This document shows, one piece after another, positions 26,188-35,489 of a stretch of 64,000 bases of DNA (within the stretch, counting starts at the first letter, position 1; each line of letters starts with the position of its first letter). Both the position numbers and the translations under genes were made by a program. Source of the DNA: Novosphingobium sp. SG751A. Its GTDB lineage: Bacteria > Pseudomonadota > Alphaproteobacteria > Sphingomonadales > Sphingomonadaceae. The stretch is from assembly GCF_013149295.1 (NCBI RefSeq), contig NZ_JABGCB010000001.1:186001-250000 (forward strand), read 5' to 3'. The notes under the pieces are model-generated. The model was not told where the DNA came from. It saw nothing but the letters and a program-made list of their open reading frames with translations, and searched no databases.

Positions 26188-28014
26188 ATGGGTGATATGA
26201 GCGGTGGGTGGGATTTCTCCTGCCCTGACTGGAAAGATCGGCTTGCCGAGGGGCGCAGCCTGATCCCTTCCTTGCCGCTTAATCGCGAACTGGCCAACCG
26301 TGCGGTCAAGATCTTCAACAAACTGCGCCTGCCCGATGTGGTGGGCCTGCCGGAATTGCGGACGCATGGCGGCAACTGGCAGCGGGAAATTCCGGCTGTC
26401 ATCTTTGGTTCACTGGATAGGAACGGTCGGCGGCATGTCCGCAAGCTGCTGAACCTGATCCCGAAGAAGAACAACAAAACCACCGGCAGCGCAGCTATCA
26501 TGCTGACCGCGCTGCTGATGGATGATGAACCGCGCCAGAGCTATTCGCTGTTGGGCGCAACACAGAAGATTTCCAACCGTGCCTTCGCCCAGGCGGAGGG
26601 CATGATCCTTGCCGATCCGGTTCTAAAAGACCGATTTCATATTCAGGCTTACAACAAGACGATCAAGGATCAGGTCACCGACTCGATCCTTTCGGTTCAG
26701 ACCTTCGACGAAAAGATCGTCACGGGCGAAATCCCCAAAGGCGCGCTGGTCGATGAACTGCATATTTTGGGCAAGGTCCATTATGCAAGCCGCGTCTGGG
26801 GCCAGTTATGGGGCGGCATGGTGGCCCGTCCGGGTGCTTTCCTGCTGGCGATCACCACGCAATCCGATGAACCGCCCGCCGGGCTGTTTAAGGAAGAGTT
26901 GGATCTGGCCCGCGCAATCCGCGACGGGCGATTGACGGGCAAGGCAGCCAATACCCTGCCCCTGCTCTATGAGTATCCGGAAGAGATCCAGACGGATCGC
27001 AACCGGCCATGGAAGAACCCGGCAATGTGGCCGATGGTGCTTCCCAACCTTGGGCTGTCATGCCACCTCGACCTGTTGGAAGAGAATTTTGCCGAGGCAG
27101 AGGCTAAAGGCGAGGCGGAGCTTATCCGCTGGGCCTCGCAGCATCTGAATATTCAGCTGGGCCTTGGCCTTCATGCGGCGCGGTGGCGCGGTGCGGATTA
27201 CTGGCTGTCGCGCGCGGCTCCGCAAACCGGTGTGCCGTGCGATGATGAGGTGCAGCCGGATACGGGTATGCCGCCGTCCGACAGGGCCGATCTGTCGAAT
27301 ATTGATTGTACGCTGACACTGGCCACGCTGCTGGCGCGGTGCGAAGTGGTAACGGTCGGTATTGATGGCGGCGGCCTGGATGACCTTTTTGCCCTGACCG
27401 TAGTCGGCCGCGAAAAGGATACGGGGCGCTGGTTGATGTGGACGCGCGCTTGGGCGGTGCGGTCGGTGCTGGACCTGCGTAAGGACATTGCATCATACCT
27501 GCTTGATTTCGAACGTGATGGCGATCTGAAACTGGTGCCCATTCTGGATGATATCATCCAGCAGGCGGCCGATTTGCTGGATACCATCCGCAACAGCAAC
27601 AAGCTTCCCGAAGCCGGTGGCATCGGCCTTGATATGGCCCTGATCGGGGCGCTGGTCGATGAACTTGTGAAGCGGGGATATGACGCGGGCGATGCTGTCA
27701 GCGGCCGTTCCGGCCTGATCGAACCTATCGCCCAGAATGCGAAAAACCTCTCATCCGCGATCTGGACGGCGGAAACCAAACTGCATGGCGGCAAACTTCA
27801 CCATCCCGGCCAGGGGATCATGACCTGGTGCGTGGGCAATGCCAAATCGGAAGACAGGGGAAACGGCGTGTATATCAGCAAGCAGGCAACCGGGCGGGGG
27901 AAGATCGACCCCCTGATTGCCGGTTTCAACGCCATCAAGCTGATGGAGCGTTCGCCCGTAGCCGCCGGGCCCAGCGAATCGGTCTATGCCACGCGCGGCC
28001 TTTTGGTGCTCTGA
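26188..28014 (+). CDS. Terminase large subunit
   Basis: This is the ATPase-nuclease motor for DNA packaging, 608 residues from the ATG at 26188. The ATPase domain has a deviant Walker A (NLIPKKNNKTTGSAAIM), a coupling segment SLLGATQKISNRAF and a Walker B GALVDELHIL. The C-terminal RNase H-like nuclease starts at VVTVGIDGGGLDDLFALTVV, with the first catalytic Asp. It resembles the Terminase_1 (HK97-type) family. MSGGWDF at 26197 is an alternative start. The small subunit stop is 2 bases upstream. Confidence 0.92.
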   Translation: MGDMSGGWDFSCPDWKDRLAEGRSLIPSLPLNRELANRAVKIFNKLRLPDVVGLPELRTHGGNWQREIPAVIFGSLDRNGRRHVRKLLNLIPKKNNKTTGSAAIMLTALLMDDEPRQSYSLLGATQKISNRAFAQAEGMILADPVLKDRFHIQAYNKTIKDQVTDSILSVQTFDEKIVTGEIPKGALVDELHILGKVHYASRVWGQLWGGMVARPGAFLLAITTQSDEPPAGLFKEELDLARAIRDGRLTGKAANTLPLLYEYPEEIQTDRNRPWKNPAMWPMVLPNLGLSCHLDLLEENFAEAEAKGEAELIRWASQHLNIQLGLGLHAARWRGADYWLSRAAPQTGVPCDDEVQPDTGMPPSDRADLSNIDCTLTLATLLARCEVVTVGIDGGGLDDLFALTVVGREKDTGRWLMWTRAWAVRSVLDLRKDIASYLLDFERDGDLKLVPILDDIIQQAADLLDTIRNSNKLPEAGGIGLDMALIGALVDELVKRGYDAGDAVSGRSGLIEPIAQNAKNLSSAIWTAETKLHGGKLHHPGQGIMTWCVGNAKSEDRGNGVYISKQATGRGKIDPLIAGFNAIKLMERSPVAAGPSESVYATRGLLVL

Positions 28015-28017
28015 TCC

Positions 28018-29316
28018 ATGAACTGGTTTTCCCGCCTTTTGGGTTCGGCTTCGGCCGGGCCATCCGCCGCTGCGTCTGAGCCTGATTATTTCAACGGCCC
28101 GCGCGCCGGTGTTTCGGGCACTATGATCAGCATCAATACGCCCGAGGAGCTGGAACAGGCCCTGCGCCTCGGCAACATGTCGAATTCGGGCGTACCGGTG
28201 AATGAATGCACGGCGCTGAAGGTCGCAACGGTCTTTGCCTGCCTGCGCATCCGCACCGGCGCCGTTGCCAACACACCGTTGGGTATCAAACGCAAGGTTG
28301 ATGAACGCACCCGCGTTGATGCATCCGACCATGAGGCATGGAAGCTGCTGTGCCGCCGCCCGAACAAGTGGCAGACGCCGCAGCAGTTCAAGCGGATGAT
28401 GGAAGCGCATGTCCTGCTGCGCGGCAATGCCCATGCGGTGAAGGTACGCGGCGTAGGCGGCAAGGTCATTGCGCTGATCCCGCTGCATCCGGATCGGGTG
28501 AAGCGCGCGCAGCTTGACAGCGGCGAACTGGCTTTCACCTATACCCGCAAGGATGGGCGCCAGTTCGTCTATCCTCAGGAAGACATGTTCTACCTCACCG
28601 GCCTGTCGCTGGATGGAGTGAACGGCCTTTCGGTGCTGCATTTCGCGCGCGAGACGATTGGCGGCATGCTGGCCATGGAAAACCATGGCAACACCGTGTT
28701 CCGCAACGGCGCCAATGTATCGGCCGCGTTCAAATTGCCTGCGGGCAAGGCGCTGACCAACGAACAGAAGGATTACCTTCGCGCACAGTTGGACGAATAT
28801 CGGGCGGGCGGCGCGCGCGAGGGCAAGGCCATCGTTCTGGAAGACGGCCTTGAATACGAACAGATGGCCCTGACATCGAAGGATCTGCAATGGTTGCAGG
28901 GCCGCGAATTCGGCCGCACCGATGTCTGCATGTTCTTTGGGGTCCAGCCCCATATGATCGGCATCACGGCGGGCAACACCCAGCTGGGCAGCAGCATTGA
29001 CGGCCAGACCCAGAATTTCGTGACCTTCAGCCTCGAAGATAGCTTCATCGCATGGGAAGAGGCCATCGGTCTGCAACTGCTGAAATGGGACGTGTTCACG
29101 GCCCTGTACGCCCGGTTCAACCGCAACGCGCTGGTGCGTGCGGACTTCAAGACCCGCTGGGAAGGCTACGTCAAGGCCATGCAATGGGGCGTGTTCAGCC
29201 CGAACAAGGTGCTGGCCAAAGAAGACGAAAACCCGCGCCCCGGCGGCGATGTTTATTACGATCCGCCGAACACGGCGGGCACCTCGAACAAGGACAATAG
29301 CAATGTCGCTCCGTAA
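28018..29316 (+). CDS. Portal protein (HK97 family)
   Basis: The 432-residue protein forms the dodecameric DNA channel at the capsid vertex. HK97-family features include VFACLRIRTGAVANTPLGI, FKRMMEAHVLLRGNAHAVKV and TDVCMFFGVQPHMIG. The length is typical. It starts three bases after the terminase stop and overlaps the protease gene by 14 bp. Confidence 0.93.
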   Translation: MNWFSRLLGSASAGPSAAASEPDYFNGPRAGVSGTMISINTPEELEQALRLGNMSNSGVPVNECTALKVATVFACLRIRTGAVANTPLGIKRKVDERTRVDASDHEAWKLLCRRPNKWQTPQQFKRMMEAHVLLRGNAHAVKVRGVGGKVIALIPLHPDRVKRAQLDSGELAFTYTRKDGRQFVYPQEDMFYLTGLSLDGVNGLSVLHFARETIGGMLAMENHGNTVFRNGANVSAAFKLPAGKALTNEQKDYLRAQLDEYRAGGAREGKAIVLEDGLEYEQMALTSKDLQWLQGREFGRTDVCMFFGVQPHMIGITAGNTQLGSSIDGQTQNFVTFSLEDSFIAWEEAIGLQLLKWDVFTALYARFNRNALVRADFKTRWEGYVKAMQWGVFSPNKVLAKEDENPRPGGDVYYDPPNTAGTSNKDNSNVAP

Positions 29317-30163
29317 CCTGCCGCAGGCGGCCATGCCGACGCGCCCGCAGAATTTCCAGTGGGACGCGCCCAGCGATGTTCTCTCCCGCTGGGCCGATGT
29401 GCCGCAGGCCGCCGCCAGCGATGACGCCAACACGATCACGATCTATGACCAGATCGGCGTGGATTGGTGGACGGGCGAAGGCACCACGGCCAAGCGCATC
29501 GCGGGCGCGCTGCGCAACATCGGCAACAATCCAGTGGCGGTGAACATCAATTCGCCCGGCGGCGATATGTTCGAGGGCATCGCCATCTACAACCTGCTGG
29601 CCGCGCATCCGGCCAAGGTGACGGTAAATGTGCTGGGCCTTGCCGCCAGCGCCGCCAGCATCATCGCTATGGCGGGCGACACGATCAACATGGGCGTGGG
29701 TTCGTTCCTGATGATCCACAACGCTTGGGGCGTGATCGTGGGCAACAAGAACGACATGCGCGCAGCGGCCGATACCTTCGACGGCTTCGACGGCGCGCTT
29801 GCCGATATCTATCATGCCCGCACCGGCATGAAGCTGGCCGATGTGAAGGCGCTGCTGGATGCCGAAACCTGGCTCAATTCGTCCGACGCCATTGCCAAGG
29901 GCTTTGCCGACGCGACGGTTGCCGATCCCGCACCGGCCGCAAAGGCCGATGCGCGGGATCATGCCGCCATTCTGGCCCGCCGCCGCACCGAGGGTGCGCT
30001 GGCGCAGGCCGGTTTCTCCCGCGCCGATCGTCAACAGATGATCAGCGCCATGATGGGGTCCAGCGCGATGCAAACCCCACCCGACGCCGCGCGCGATGCA
30101 GGCGCCTTCGACCAAGCAGACCATGCCGCCGCGCAACGGCTGCTCGCAACGCTCTCCGTTTAA
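29303..30163 (+). CDS. ClpP-like prohead protease
   Basis: The 286-residue protein is a ClpP-type head maturation protease. Family motifs are NSPGGDMFEGIAIYNLL, the nucleophile region LAASAASIIAMAG (Ser116), and the histidine in SFLMIHNAWG. The Ala-rich C-terminal ~80 residues probably act as scaffold, since no separate scaffold gene is present. The frame is open to 29138 inside the portal gene, but MSLRNLPQ at 29303 is the natural start. Confidence 0.92.
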   Translation: MSLRNLPQAAMPTRPQNFQWDAPSDVLSRWADVPQAAASDDANTITIYDQIGVDWWTGEGTTAKRIAGALRNIGNNPVAVNINSPGGDMFEGIAIYNLLAAHPAKVTVNVLGLAASAASIIAMAGDTINMGVGSFLMIHNAWGVIVGNKNDMRAAADTFDGFDGALADIYHARTGMKLADVKALLDAETWLNSSDAIAKGFADATVADPAPAAKADARDHAAILARRRTEGALAQAGFSRADRQQMISAMMGSSAMQTPPDAARDAGAFDQADHAAAQRLLATLSV

Positions 30164-30175
30164 AGAGGTTCCACC

Positions 30176-31453
30176 ATGAACATGATGACGCCTATTCGCC
30201 GCTTTCGCGGCCCTGCCCTTGTGCGTGCTGAAACGCCCACCCCTGCCGCCACGCTCGATGCCATCAATCGCGCCGTCACCGAAATGCGCGCGAAGTATGA
30301 TGAAGAACTGGCCGCTGTTCGCAATGGTCAGTCGGATATCGTCCGCACCGAAGAGGTGAACCGCATCAATGCGGCCATCACTGAACTGACCAACACGCTC
30401 AATGCGCAGCAGGAAGCGATTGCCGCCGCCGCCGCGCTGGGCGGCAACGGCCGCAATACGCTGAGCGCCGAAGCGCGCCAGCATGCCGAGACCTTTAACC
30501 GCTGGTTTCGTCGCGGCGATCAGGCGGCCGAAGCCGCTTTGGGCGATCTTCAGGTGCGTGCAGGCCTGACCACCCAGAGCGATCCCGATGGTGGCTGGCT
30601 GATGCCGGAAGAGATGGACCGCACCATCACGCGTGTTCTGAGTGTGGTTTCGGCGATGCGCGGCCTGTCGCGCGTCATCAGCACGGCTACCGGTGAATAT
30701 TCCGCGCTGGTGTCGCAGGGCGGCGCGGGCGCCGGTTGGGTCGGCGAAGAAAGCGCCCGCCCGGATACGGGTACGCCGCAGCTGAGCAAGATCGAGCTGG
30801 AAACCGGCGAGATCTATGCCAATCCGGCCGCGACCCAGCGCGTTCTGGATGATGGGTTCATCGACATTGCTCAATGGCTGGCCGATGAAATCTCGATCAC
30901 CTTTGCCGAACAGGAAGGCGCCGCCTTCATCAGCGGCAATGGCATCAACAAGCCGCGCGGCATCCTCTCCTATACGCCGGTTGCCAATTCCTCCTATGCC
31001 TGGGGCAAAGTCGGTTTCGTCGTCACCGGCGGCGCCGCCGCCTTTGCCGCATCCAGCCCGACCGATGCTCTGATGGATCTCTATTATTCGCTCAAGGCAG
31101 GCTATCGCAATGGCGCCAGCTTCGTCACCAGCGATGCGGTGTTGGGCACCATCCGCAAGTTCAAGGATGGCCAGGGCAACTATATCTGGGCGCCGCCCAC
31201 TGCCGATATGCCCGGCACCATTCTGGGCAAGCCGGTGATGACGGATGACAACATGCCCGCGCTGGGTGCCGGCGCGTTCCCCGTTGCCTTCGGCAATTTC
31301 CAGCGCGCCTATACGATCGTTGATCGCATGGGCACCCGCGTGTTGCGCGATCCCTATACCGCCAAGCCCTATGTGAAGTTCTACACCACCAAGCGCGTGG
31401 GCGGCGGGATCACCAATTTCGAGGCGATCAAGCTGCTCAAGTGCTCGACCTGA
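30176..31453 (+). CDS. Major capsid protein (HK97 fold)
   Basis: The 425-residue protein has an N-terminal helical delta domain (about 1-100; MRAKYDEELAAVRNGQS) that is normally cleaved by the protease, followed by the HK97 shell domain. Typical segments are GGWLMPEEMDRTITRVL, YANPAATQRVLDDGFIDIAQ and PTADMPGTILGKPVMTDDNM. It is the most abundant virion protein in this family and lies 12 bp after the protease. Confidence 0.94.
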   Translation: MNMMTPIRRFRGPALVRAETPTPAATLDAINRAVTEMRAKYDEELAAVRNGQSDIVRTEEVNRINAAITELTNTLNAQQEAIAAAAALGGNGRNTLSAEARQHAETFNRWFRRGDQAAEAALGDLQVRAGLTTQSDPDGGWLMPEEMDRTITRVLSVVSAMRGLSRVISTATGEYSALVSQGGAGAGWVGEESARPDTGTPQLSKIELETGEIYANPAATQRVLDDGFIDIAQWLADEISITFAEQEGAAFISGNGINKPRGILSYTPVANSSYAWGKVGFVVTGGAAAFAASSPTDALMDLYYSLKAGYRNGASFVTSDAVLGTIRKFKDGQGNYIWAPPTADMPGTILGKPVMTDDNMPALGAGAFPVAFGNFQRAYTIVDRMGTRVLRDPYTAKPYVKFYTTKRVGGGITNFEAIKLLKCST

Positions 31454-31542
31454 TCAGCGCCTAGGCGGGTTGTAACTGCATCCCGCCTCCTTCCAGCGCT
31501 GGATATGATCCGGCGTTTCACCAAAATTTGCGGAGAAATCCC

Positions 31543-31980
31543 ATGGAAGACATGCATTCGAACATCGCGCTGGCGGTGGCGATCGCTGCTGCGGCTTATG
31601 CGGCGGACAGCACCGCCGTCACTATCGACCGTCTGGGCTATGATTCGCTGGAAATCGCGCTCAATATCGGTGTTGGTGGCATCACCTTTTCGGGAACGAA
31701 CAAGATTGAATTTGTTCTGACCCATTCGGATGATGACAGCACCTATACCGCTGTCGCCGATGCGGACATGCTGGGTGTTTCCGGCATCACCAATGGCATC
31801 ATCAAGGCTTTGGTCGCCGCCCATGCCGCAGCGGCCGTCTATCGCTTCGGTTACAAGGGCGGAAAGCGCTACCTCAAGCTGGTCGCCGATTTCAGCGGCA
31901 CGCATGGTACGGCCACGCCGATTGCGGCCAGCGCCATTCTTGGCGATCCGGCGCTGGCGCCGGTGGCCAATCAGGCCTGA
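31543..31980 (+). CDS. Probable head decoration/accessory protein
   Basis: The 145-residue protein, from the ATG at 31543 with GGAG upstream, starts MEDMHSNIALAVAIAAAAYA and has a beta-rich core (GYDSLEIALNIGVGGITFSG, YKGGKRYLKLVADFSG). It resembles small beta proteins that coat HK97-like heads, placed just after the capsid gene. This assignment rests mainly on position. Confidence 0.65.
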   Translation: MEDMHSNIALAVAIAAAAYAADSTAVTIDRLGYDSLEIALNIGVGGITFSGTNKIEFVLTHSDDDSTYTAVADADMLGVSGITNGIIKALVAAHAAAAVYRFGYKGGKRYLKLVADFSGTHGTATPIAASAILGDPALAPVANQA

Positions 31981-32050
31981 TGCCGGATAACTGGCGGGCC
32001 GGGCCATTCCGGCCCGCCATTTTCCCAATCACGATTTTCAGGAGGCGATC

Positions 32051-32602
32051 TTGGGTCTGACACTGGTCACCCCGGCCACCGAAGCGCCGATCACGCGCGA
32101 TGAGGTGAAGGTGTGGGCGCGGATCAGCGCGGACAACACCGCCTTCGATGCTGCCATCGATATGGTCATCCCCGGCGTCGTGCGCCAGATCGAGAAATAC
32201 ACCGCCAAGACCATCAGCGAACAGGTCTGGGAACTGACCCTCGACGGGTTTTGCAGCGTGATCGATCTGCCGCGTGGGCCGGTCACGGCCATCGACAGCT
32301 TCACCTATCTGGACAGCAACGGCACCTCGCGCGACGTGATGGCCAGCACCTATGTCCTCGACCTCACCTGTTCGCCCCAGCGCGTCCTGTTGGAGCCCAA
32401 TGCGGCTTGGCCGTCCTATCAAAACCGCCTGTCGGTCATCACCATCCGGTTTAGGACCAAGATGCTGGACGACATGGCGGCGGCCGACATGAAACAGGCG
32501 ATGATCATGCTGGCGGCCTATCGGTTCGACCATCCCGAGGATGGCGCCATTCCGGAGGGCATCCGCGACCTGCTGTCATCCTATCGCGATCTGGTGATCT
32601 GA
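32051..32602 (+). CDS. Head-tail connector protein (gp6-like)
   Basis: The 183-residue helical protein starts with TTG at 32051, six bases after AGGAGG. The opening LVTPATEAPITRDEVKVWAR and the following VIPGVVRQIEKYTAK are the standard signature of gp6/gp15-type adaptors that sit beneath the portal. The stop shares a base with the next start. Confidence 0.88.
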   Translation: MGLTLVTPATEAPITRDEVKVWARISADNTAFDAAIDMVIPGVVRQIEKYTAKTISEQVWELTLDGFCSVIDLPRGPVTAIDSFTYLDSNGTSRDVMASTYVLDLTCSPQRVLLEPNAAWPSYQNRLSVITIRFRTKMLDDMAAADMKQAMIMLAAYRFDHPEDGAIPEGIRDLLSSYRDLVI

Positions 32603-32955
32603 TGGCGGACTATGGGCGAAACAGCGGCGCCCTGCGCGACCGTATCCAGCTGCGCCGCATGCAGCTGGTGGACGACGGCAAGGGCGGCCAGACCAAGGCC
32701 CCGATCATTTATGCGCAGCCCTATGCCCGCATCGAGGATCTGGGCGGCCGCGAATCGGTGATCGCCCACGCCTTGCAGGGCATAAAGGCCGTCCGCATCA
32801 CCATCCGCTGGCAGGAAGGCGTTTCCGAAGAGGATCAGGTGATCCTGCCCGATGGCTCCGAAGTGACGGTCACCGCGCCGCCCACCGATCCGGATTATCG
32901 CCGCCGCTGGCTGGTCATCATGGCCAGCAACGAAAGCGTAGTGAGGGCCGAATGA
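32602..32955 (+). CDS. Head closure / head-tail adaptor protein
   Basis: The 117-residue beta-barrel protein is of the SPP1 gp16 type: LRDRIQLRRMQLVDDGKGGQ, ARIEDLGGRESVIAH and VRITIRWQEGVSEEDQV. It closes the filled head and connects the tail. It overlaps the next gene by four bases. Confidence 0.88.
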   Translation: MADYGRNSGALRDRIQLRRMQLVDDGKGGQTKAPIIYAQPYARIEDLGGRESVIAHALQGIKAVRITIRWQEGVSEEDQVILPDGSEVTVTAPPTDPDYRRRWLVIMASNESVVRAE

Positions 32956-33440
32956 CCCAGACCGTCGAAAACCTGTCCGCCACACTGTCGTTTCTGGCCT
33001 CGGTCGAGCCCGCCGCGCGGCGCAGGCTGGCGCAGGAGCTGGGTGATCTGGGCGAACAGGCGCTGGCGGTTCAGATGGCCGCCGCGCCGGTCCGCACCGG
33101 CCGCCTTCGCGATGCGCTGACCGTCGCCCAGGCGATCAGCGGCCTGCGCGTCCGCGTGGGCTATCCCGACCTGAAATCCGGCCGCGATCCGCGCTTCTAT
33201 GCGATCATGCAGGAGGGCGGGGTCAAAGCGGGCGAAAAGACCGTCACTCGGCTCAACAAGCGCAAGGGCCGCACGGTCCAGAAGGGCCGCGTCAAGGTCT
33301 ATCCGCGCAGCACCTATATCATGCACTGGCGCGCTCGCGAAGGTCGCCATTTCGTCCATCAGGAAAGCCGCTTCGATCAGCTGCTGATCGCTGTCCAGGA
33401 TCGCTTCTGGGCCGAAACCCTCAATGATGTCGGAGCCTGA
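32952..33440 (+). CDS. HK97 gp10-family tail component
   Basis: The 162-residue protein matches the HK97-gp10 group, for example RRRLAQELGDLGEQALAVQM, APVRTGRLRDALTV and the basic KKRKGRTVQKGRVKVYPRS-like loop. It acts at the head-tail interface. It is coupled by ATGA to the previous gene. Confidence 0.85.
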   Translation: MTQTVENLSATLSFLASVEPAARRRLAQELGDLGEQALAVQMAAAPVRTGRLRDALTVAQAISGLRVRVGYPDLKSGRDPRFYAIMQEGGVKAGEKTVTRLNKRKGRTVQKGRVKVYPRSTYIMHWRAREGRHFVHQESRFDQLLIAVQDRFWAETLNDVGA

Positions 33441-33442
33441 CC

Positions 33443-33883
33443 TTGGCCGAAGATGTTGACCTTCTGACCCCGTCGCAGGACGCGCTGTTCGCCGCGCTGG
33501 CGCCGCTGGCGGGCGCGGCGGATCGGCCGGATGATCTGTCCCCCGATCTGGCCCAGCTTCAGGTGTTTCAGCATCTGCCCGAAAACACCCAGCCACCCTA
33601 TATCCTGATCGGCACCATCGAGGCCGATGATTTCGCAAGCCGCGATGAACAGGCCAGCACGATTAAGGCCGAGGTCATCACCGTTTGGCGCGGCAACCGC
33701 CGCCGCGAACTGCTCTGGATGATGTGGCAGGTTCGCCGCCGCCTGAATTATCAGCGCATCGCCGCCGATGGCGCCGCCTTCAACCGCCCGCAGATCGAGA
33801 AGGAAATCGCCAGCGAGGCCATTGCCGACGGCGTGACCTACACCGGCCTGTCCACCTTCACTTTCACCGCTCAACCTGCCTGA
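33443..33883 (+). CDS. Tail terminator-like protein (DUF3168)
   Basis: The 146-residue protein starts with TTG at 33443. LTPSQDALFAALAPLAG and YILIGTIEADDFASRDEQAS fit the DUF3168 family of tail terminator/completion proteins. Its position before the tail tube gene agrees. Confidence 0.85.
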   Translation: MAEDVDLLTPSQDALFAALAPLAGAADRPDDLSPDLAQLQVFQHLPENTQPPYILIGTIEADDFASRDEQASTIKAEVITVWRGNRRRELLWMMWQVRRRLNYQRIAADGAAFNRPQIEKEIASEAIADGVTYTGLSTFTFTAQPA

Positions 33884-33893
33884 GGAGGGCATT

Positions 33894-34334
33894 ATGACTG
33901 CTATCCACCAACTTGGTAAAGACTATCGCGTCAAGATTTCGGACGGCGCCGGTACGCCCGCATTCCTGACCATCGCAGGCGAACAGAAGGTCAGCCGCAA
34001 ATCCAGCAGCGACGCCATCGACACCAGCTCGAAGGACGACGGCGCCTATAAGACCGGCACCTATGGCCAAAAGACCATCTCCCTGTCGGTCAACGGCATC
34101 ACCAAGATCCCCGATCCGGGCTATACCCGTCTGTATGCCGTGCAGAAGCTGGCCCTGCCCGAGGTCGAGGTTCAGCTGGTCAACACCATCACCGATGAAG
34201 TGGTGTTTCAGGCCGTCATGGGCGTCGGCAATTTCGCCGATGATTACGACCAGAAGACCGGCGCGACCTGGAGCCCCGATCTGACGCTGGCCGCTGCGCC
34301 CACCATCGATATCGTGCCGACTGGGAGCGACTAA
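33894..34334 (+). CDS. Major tail tube protein
   Basis: The 146-residue protein has the tail-tube beta-sandwich signature: KISDGAGTPAFLTIAGEQKV, SSSDAIDTSSKDDGAYKTG, GQKTISLSVNGITKIPDPGY. It polymerises around the tape measure. The AGGAGG before its ATG is strong, as expected for an abundant structural protein. Confidence 0.9.
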   Translation: MTAIHQLGKDYRVKISDGAGTPAFLTIAGEQKVSRKSSSDAIDTSSKDDGAYKTGTYGQKTISLSVNGITKIPDPGYTRLYAVQKLALPEVEVQLVNTITDEVVFQAVMGVGNFADDYDQKTGATWSPDLTLAAAPTIDIVPTGSD

Positions 34335-34750
34335 TGGCAGTCAATCGTAAACCTCGGGCCGGGCGTTCTGCCCGGCCGAAGGCCAATCCCGTTCGCGGCG
34401 AGGCCACCCTCACCCTTGCCGGGGTCGAATATGTCCTTCGCCCCACATCGGAAGCCGCCTTTGCCATCGAGGAGGAACTGGGCGGCAGCATGTTGCTGCT
34501 GGTCCAGCGCGCGGGCTCGGTGGCGCTCAGCTATCGCGAGCTGGGGACCATCGCGGGGGCCTTTATCCGCGCGGGCGCCGCGCCGGATGACAAGCTGACC
34601 GCCAACATCAATGATGATGCGCTGGCCGACCTGATCTATGCCGAGGGTCAGGTAAAGGTTCTGGGCATCCTGTCCGCCGTGATGGCCAATGTCGTGAACG
34701 GCGGATACACCCCGCAGGGGGAGCCGCGCGCGGTGGCGGAGACCCCGTAG
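34334..34750 (+). CDS. Tail assembly chaperone, zero-frame product (gpG-like)
   Basis: The 138-residue protein belongs to the gene-transfer-agent type tail chaperones: RGEATLTLAGVEYVLRPTSE and AIEEELGGSMLLLVQRAGSV. It starts on the last base of the tube gene's stop. A G5 run at 34718-34722 near its end and an overlapping -1 frame that leads into the next short frame suggest a programmed frameshift giving a longer fusion, as with lambda gpG/gpGT. Confidence 0.85.
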   Translation: MAVNRKPRAGRSARPKANPVRGEATLTLAGVEYVLRPTSEAAFAIEEELGGSMLLLVQRAGSVALSYRELGTIAGAFIRAGAAPDDKLTANINDDALADLIYAEGQVKVLGILSAVMANVVNGGYTPQGEPRAVAETP

Positions 34751-34770
34751 AGGGCCATGCCCGCTACCGC

Positions 34771-34899
34771 ATGCTGATGGGCGTCATGATGGACGCCTTT
34801 GGGTGGAGCGCGGATCAGTTCTGGCGATCCACGCCCCATGAAATCTGGGCCATGATCGAGGCGCGGCAAAGGGCGAATGCGCGGATCAATCAGGAGTGA
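34771..34899 (+). CDS. Tail assembly chaperone, downstream -1 frame part (gpT-like)
   Basis: The 42-residue frame from the ATG at 34771 (MLMGVMMDAFGWSADQFWRS) has the FW-x-STPHE signature of the small GTA-type tail chaperone. In the same frame it is open upstream across the end of the previous gene (DPVEGHARYRM), so it is probably translated mostly as a -1 frameshift extension rather than alone. Total fusion length would be about 190 residues. Confidence 0.75.
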   Translation: MLMGVMMDAFGWSADQFWRSTPHEIWAMIEARQRANARINQE

Positions 34900-34902
34900 T
34901 CG

Positions 34903-35256
34903 TCATGATGCATCTTGCTCACCATCCAGACCAGCTGATGTTGCAACGGCATCAGCGACAGATCGAAGACTTGCAGCTAGCTGTTTCGCTGCTTTCGTCT
35001 CAACTTCGGCATATGGAGTGTTCGATGCGAGGCCGTGAACCTTCTCCGTCCAGAAGAACGAATTACTGTCCAGCGGCCCACCGTCCTTCACTCGCCCGGT
35101 GATATAAAACGTTACGCCAAAATATTCTGGTATTTCAGGCGTCCCGATAACATTGACCGTGGTATTGCCTTCTGTTGTTGAAGTGGTCGGAACTTCATCA
35201 ACCTTGTTGAAATATTGAACTGAACCATAGCCCACAATCACTTCAAGGTCGCTCAT
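34903..35256 (-). CDS. Hypothetical cargo protein in the tail region
   Basis: The 117-residue acidic protein starts MSDLEVIVGYGSVQYFNKVD. It has a beta-rich core (NVIGTPEIPEYFGVTFYITG) and a helical C-terminus (AAKQLAASLRSVADAVATSA). No family is recognised. It runs against the late operon, has its own GGAGGG ribosome site, and is more AT-rich than its neighbours, so it is likely a lysogeny-expressed cargo gene. Confidence 0.65.
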   Translation of the reverse strand: MSDLEVIVGYGSVQYFNKVDEVPTTSTTEGNTTVNVIGTPEIPEYFGVTFYITGRVKDGGPLDSNSFFWTEKVHGLASNTPYAEVETKAAKQLAASLRSVADAVATSAGLDGEQDAS

Positions 35257-35294
35257 AAACCCTCCGAATCGTTGAAGGGCTTACGGTGGTCTAC

Positions 35295-35489
35295 CTATTC
35301 GGATGAGTCCAGAGAGGCGCGCAGGATGCGGCGGATGGCTTCGGGGCGGGTCAGGGGTTCGCTCTGGGCGGCGATATAGGCGTCGAGGGCAGCCAACTCC
35401 TCGGGCGGAAACCGCGTGTTGACTGGCGTAGCATCGACCTTCGGTCGTCCTCGCGGTTTTCTAGCGCTGGGTAATGTTGACATAGGCAT
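35295..35489 (-). CDS. Ribbon-helix-helix DNA-binding protein
   Basis: The 64-residue protein has a basic arm (RKPRGRPKV), then a beta strand and two helices (PVNTRFPPEELAALDAYIAA, PLTRPEAIRRILRASL), the MetJ/Arc-type fold. It probably represses the divergent promoter that carries the TTTTCTAGCGC repeats. MSTLPSARK at 35483 is an alternative start. Confidence 0.78.
   Translation of the reverse strand: MPMSTLPSARKPRGRPKVDATPVNTRFPPEELAALDAYIAAQSEPLTRPEAIRRILRASLDSSE

Noticed and set aside
27751..29439. Leftward frame of 562 codons over the portal gene
   Set aside because: Antisense shadow of the portal and terminase genes, which have conserved phage motifs.
29195..30874. Leftward frame of 559 codons over protease and capsid genes
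   Set aside because: Antisense shadow; the upper strand encodes the ClpP-like protease and HK97 capsid.
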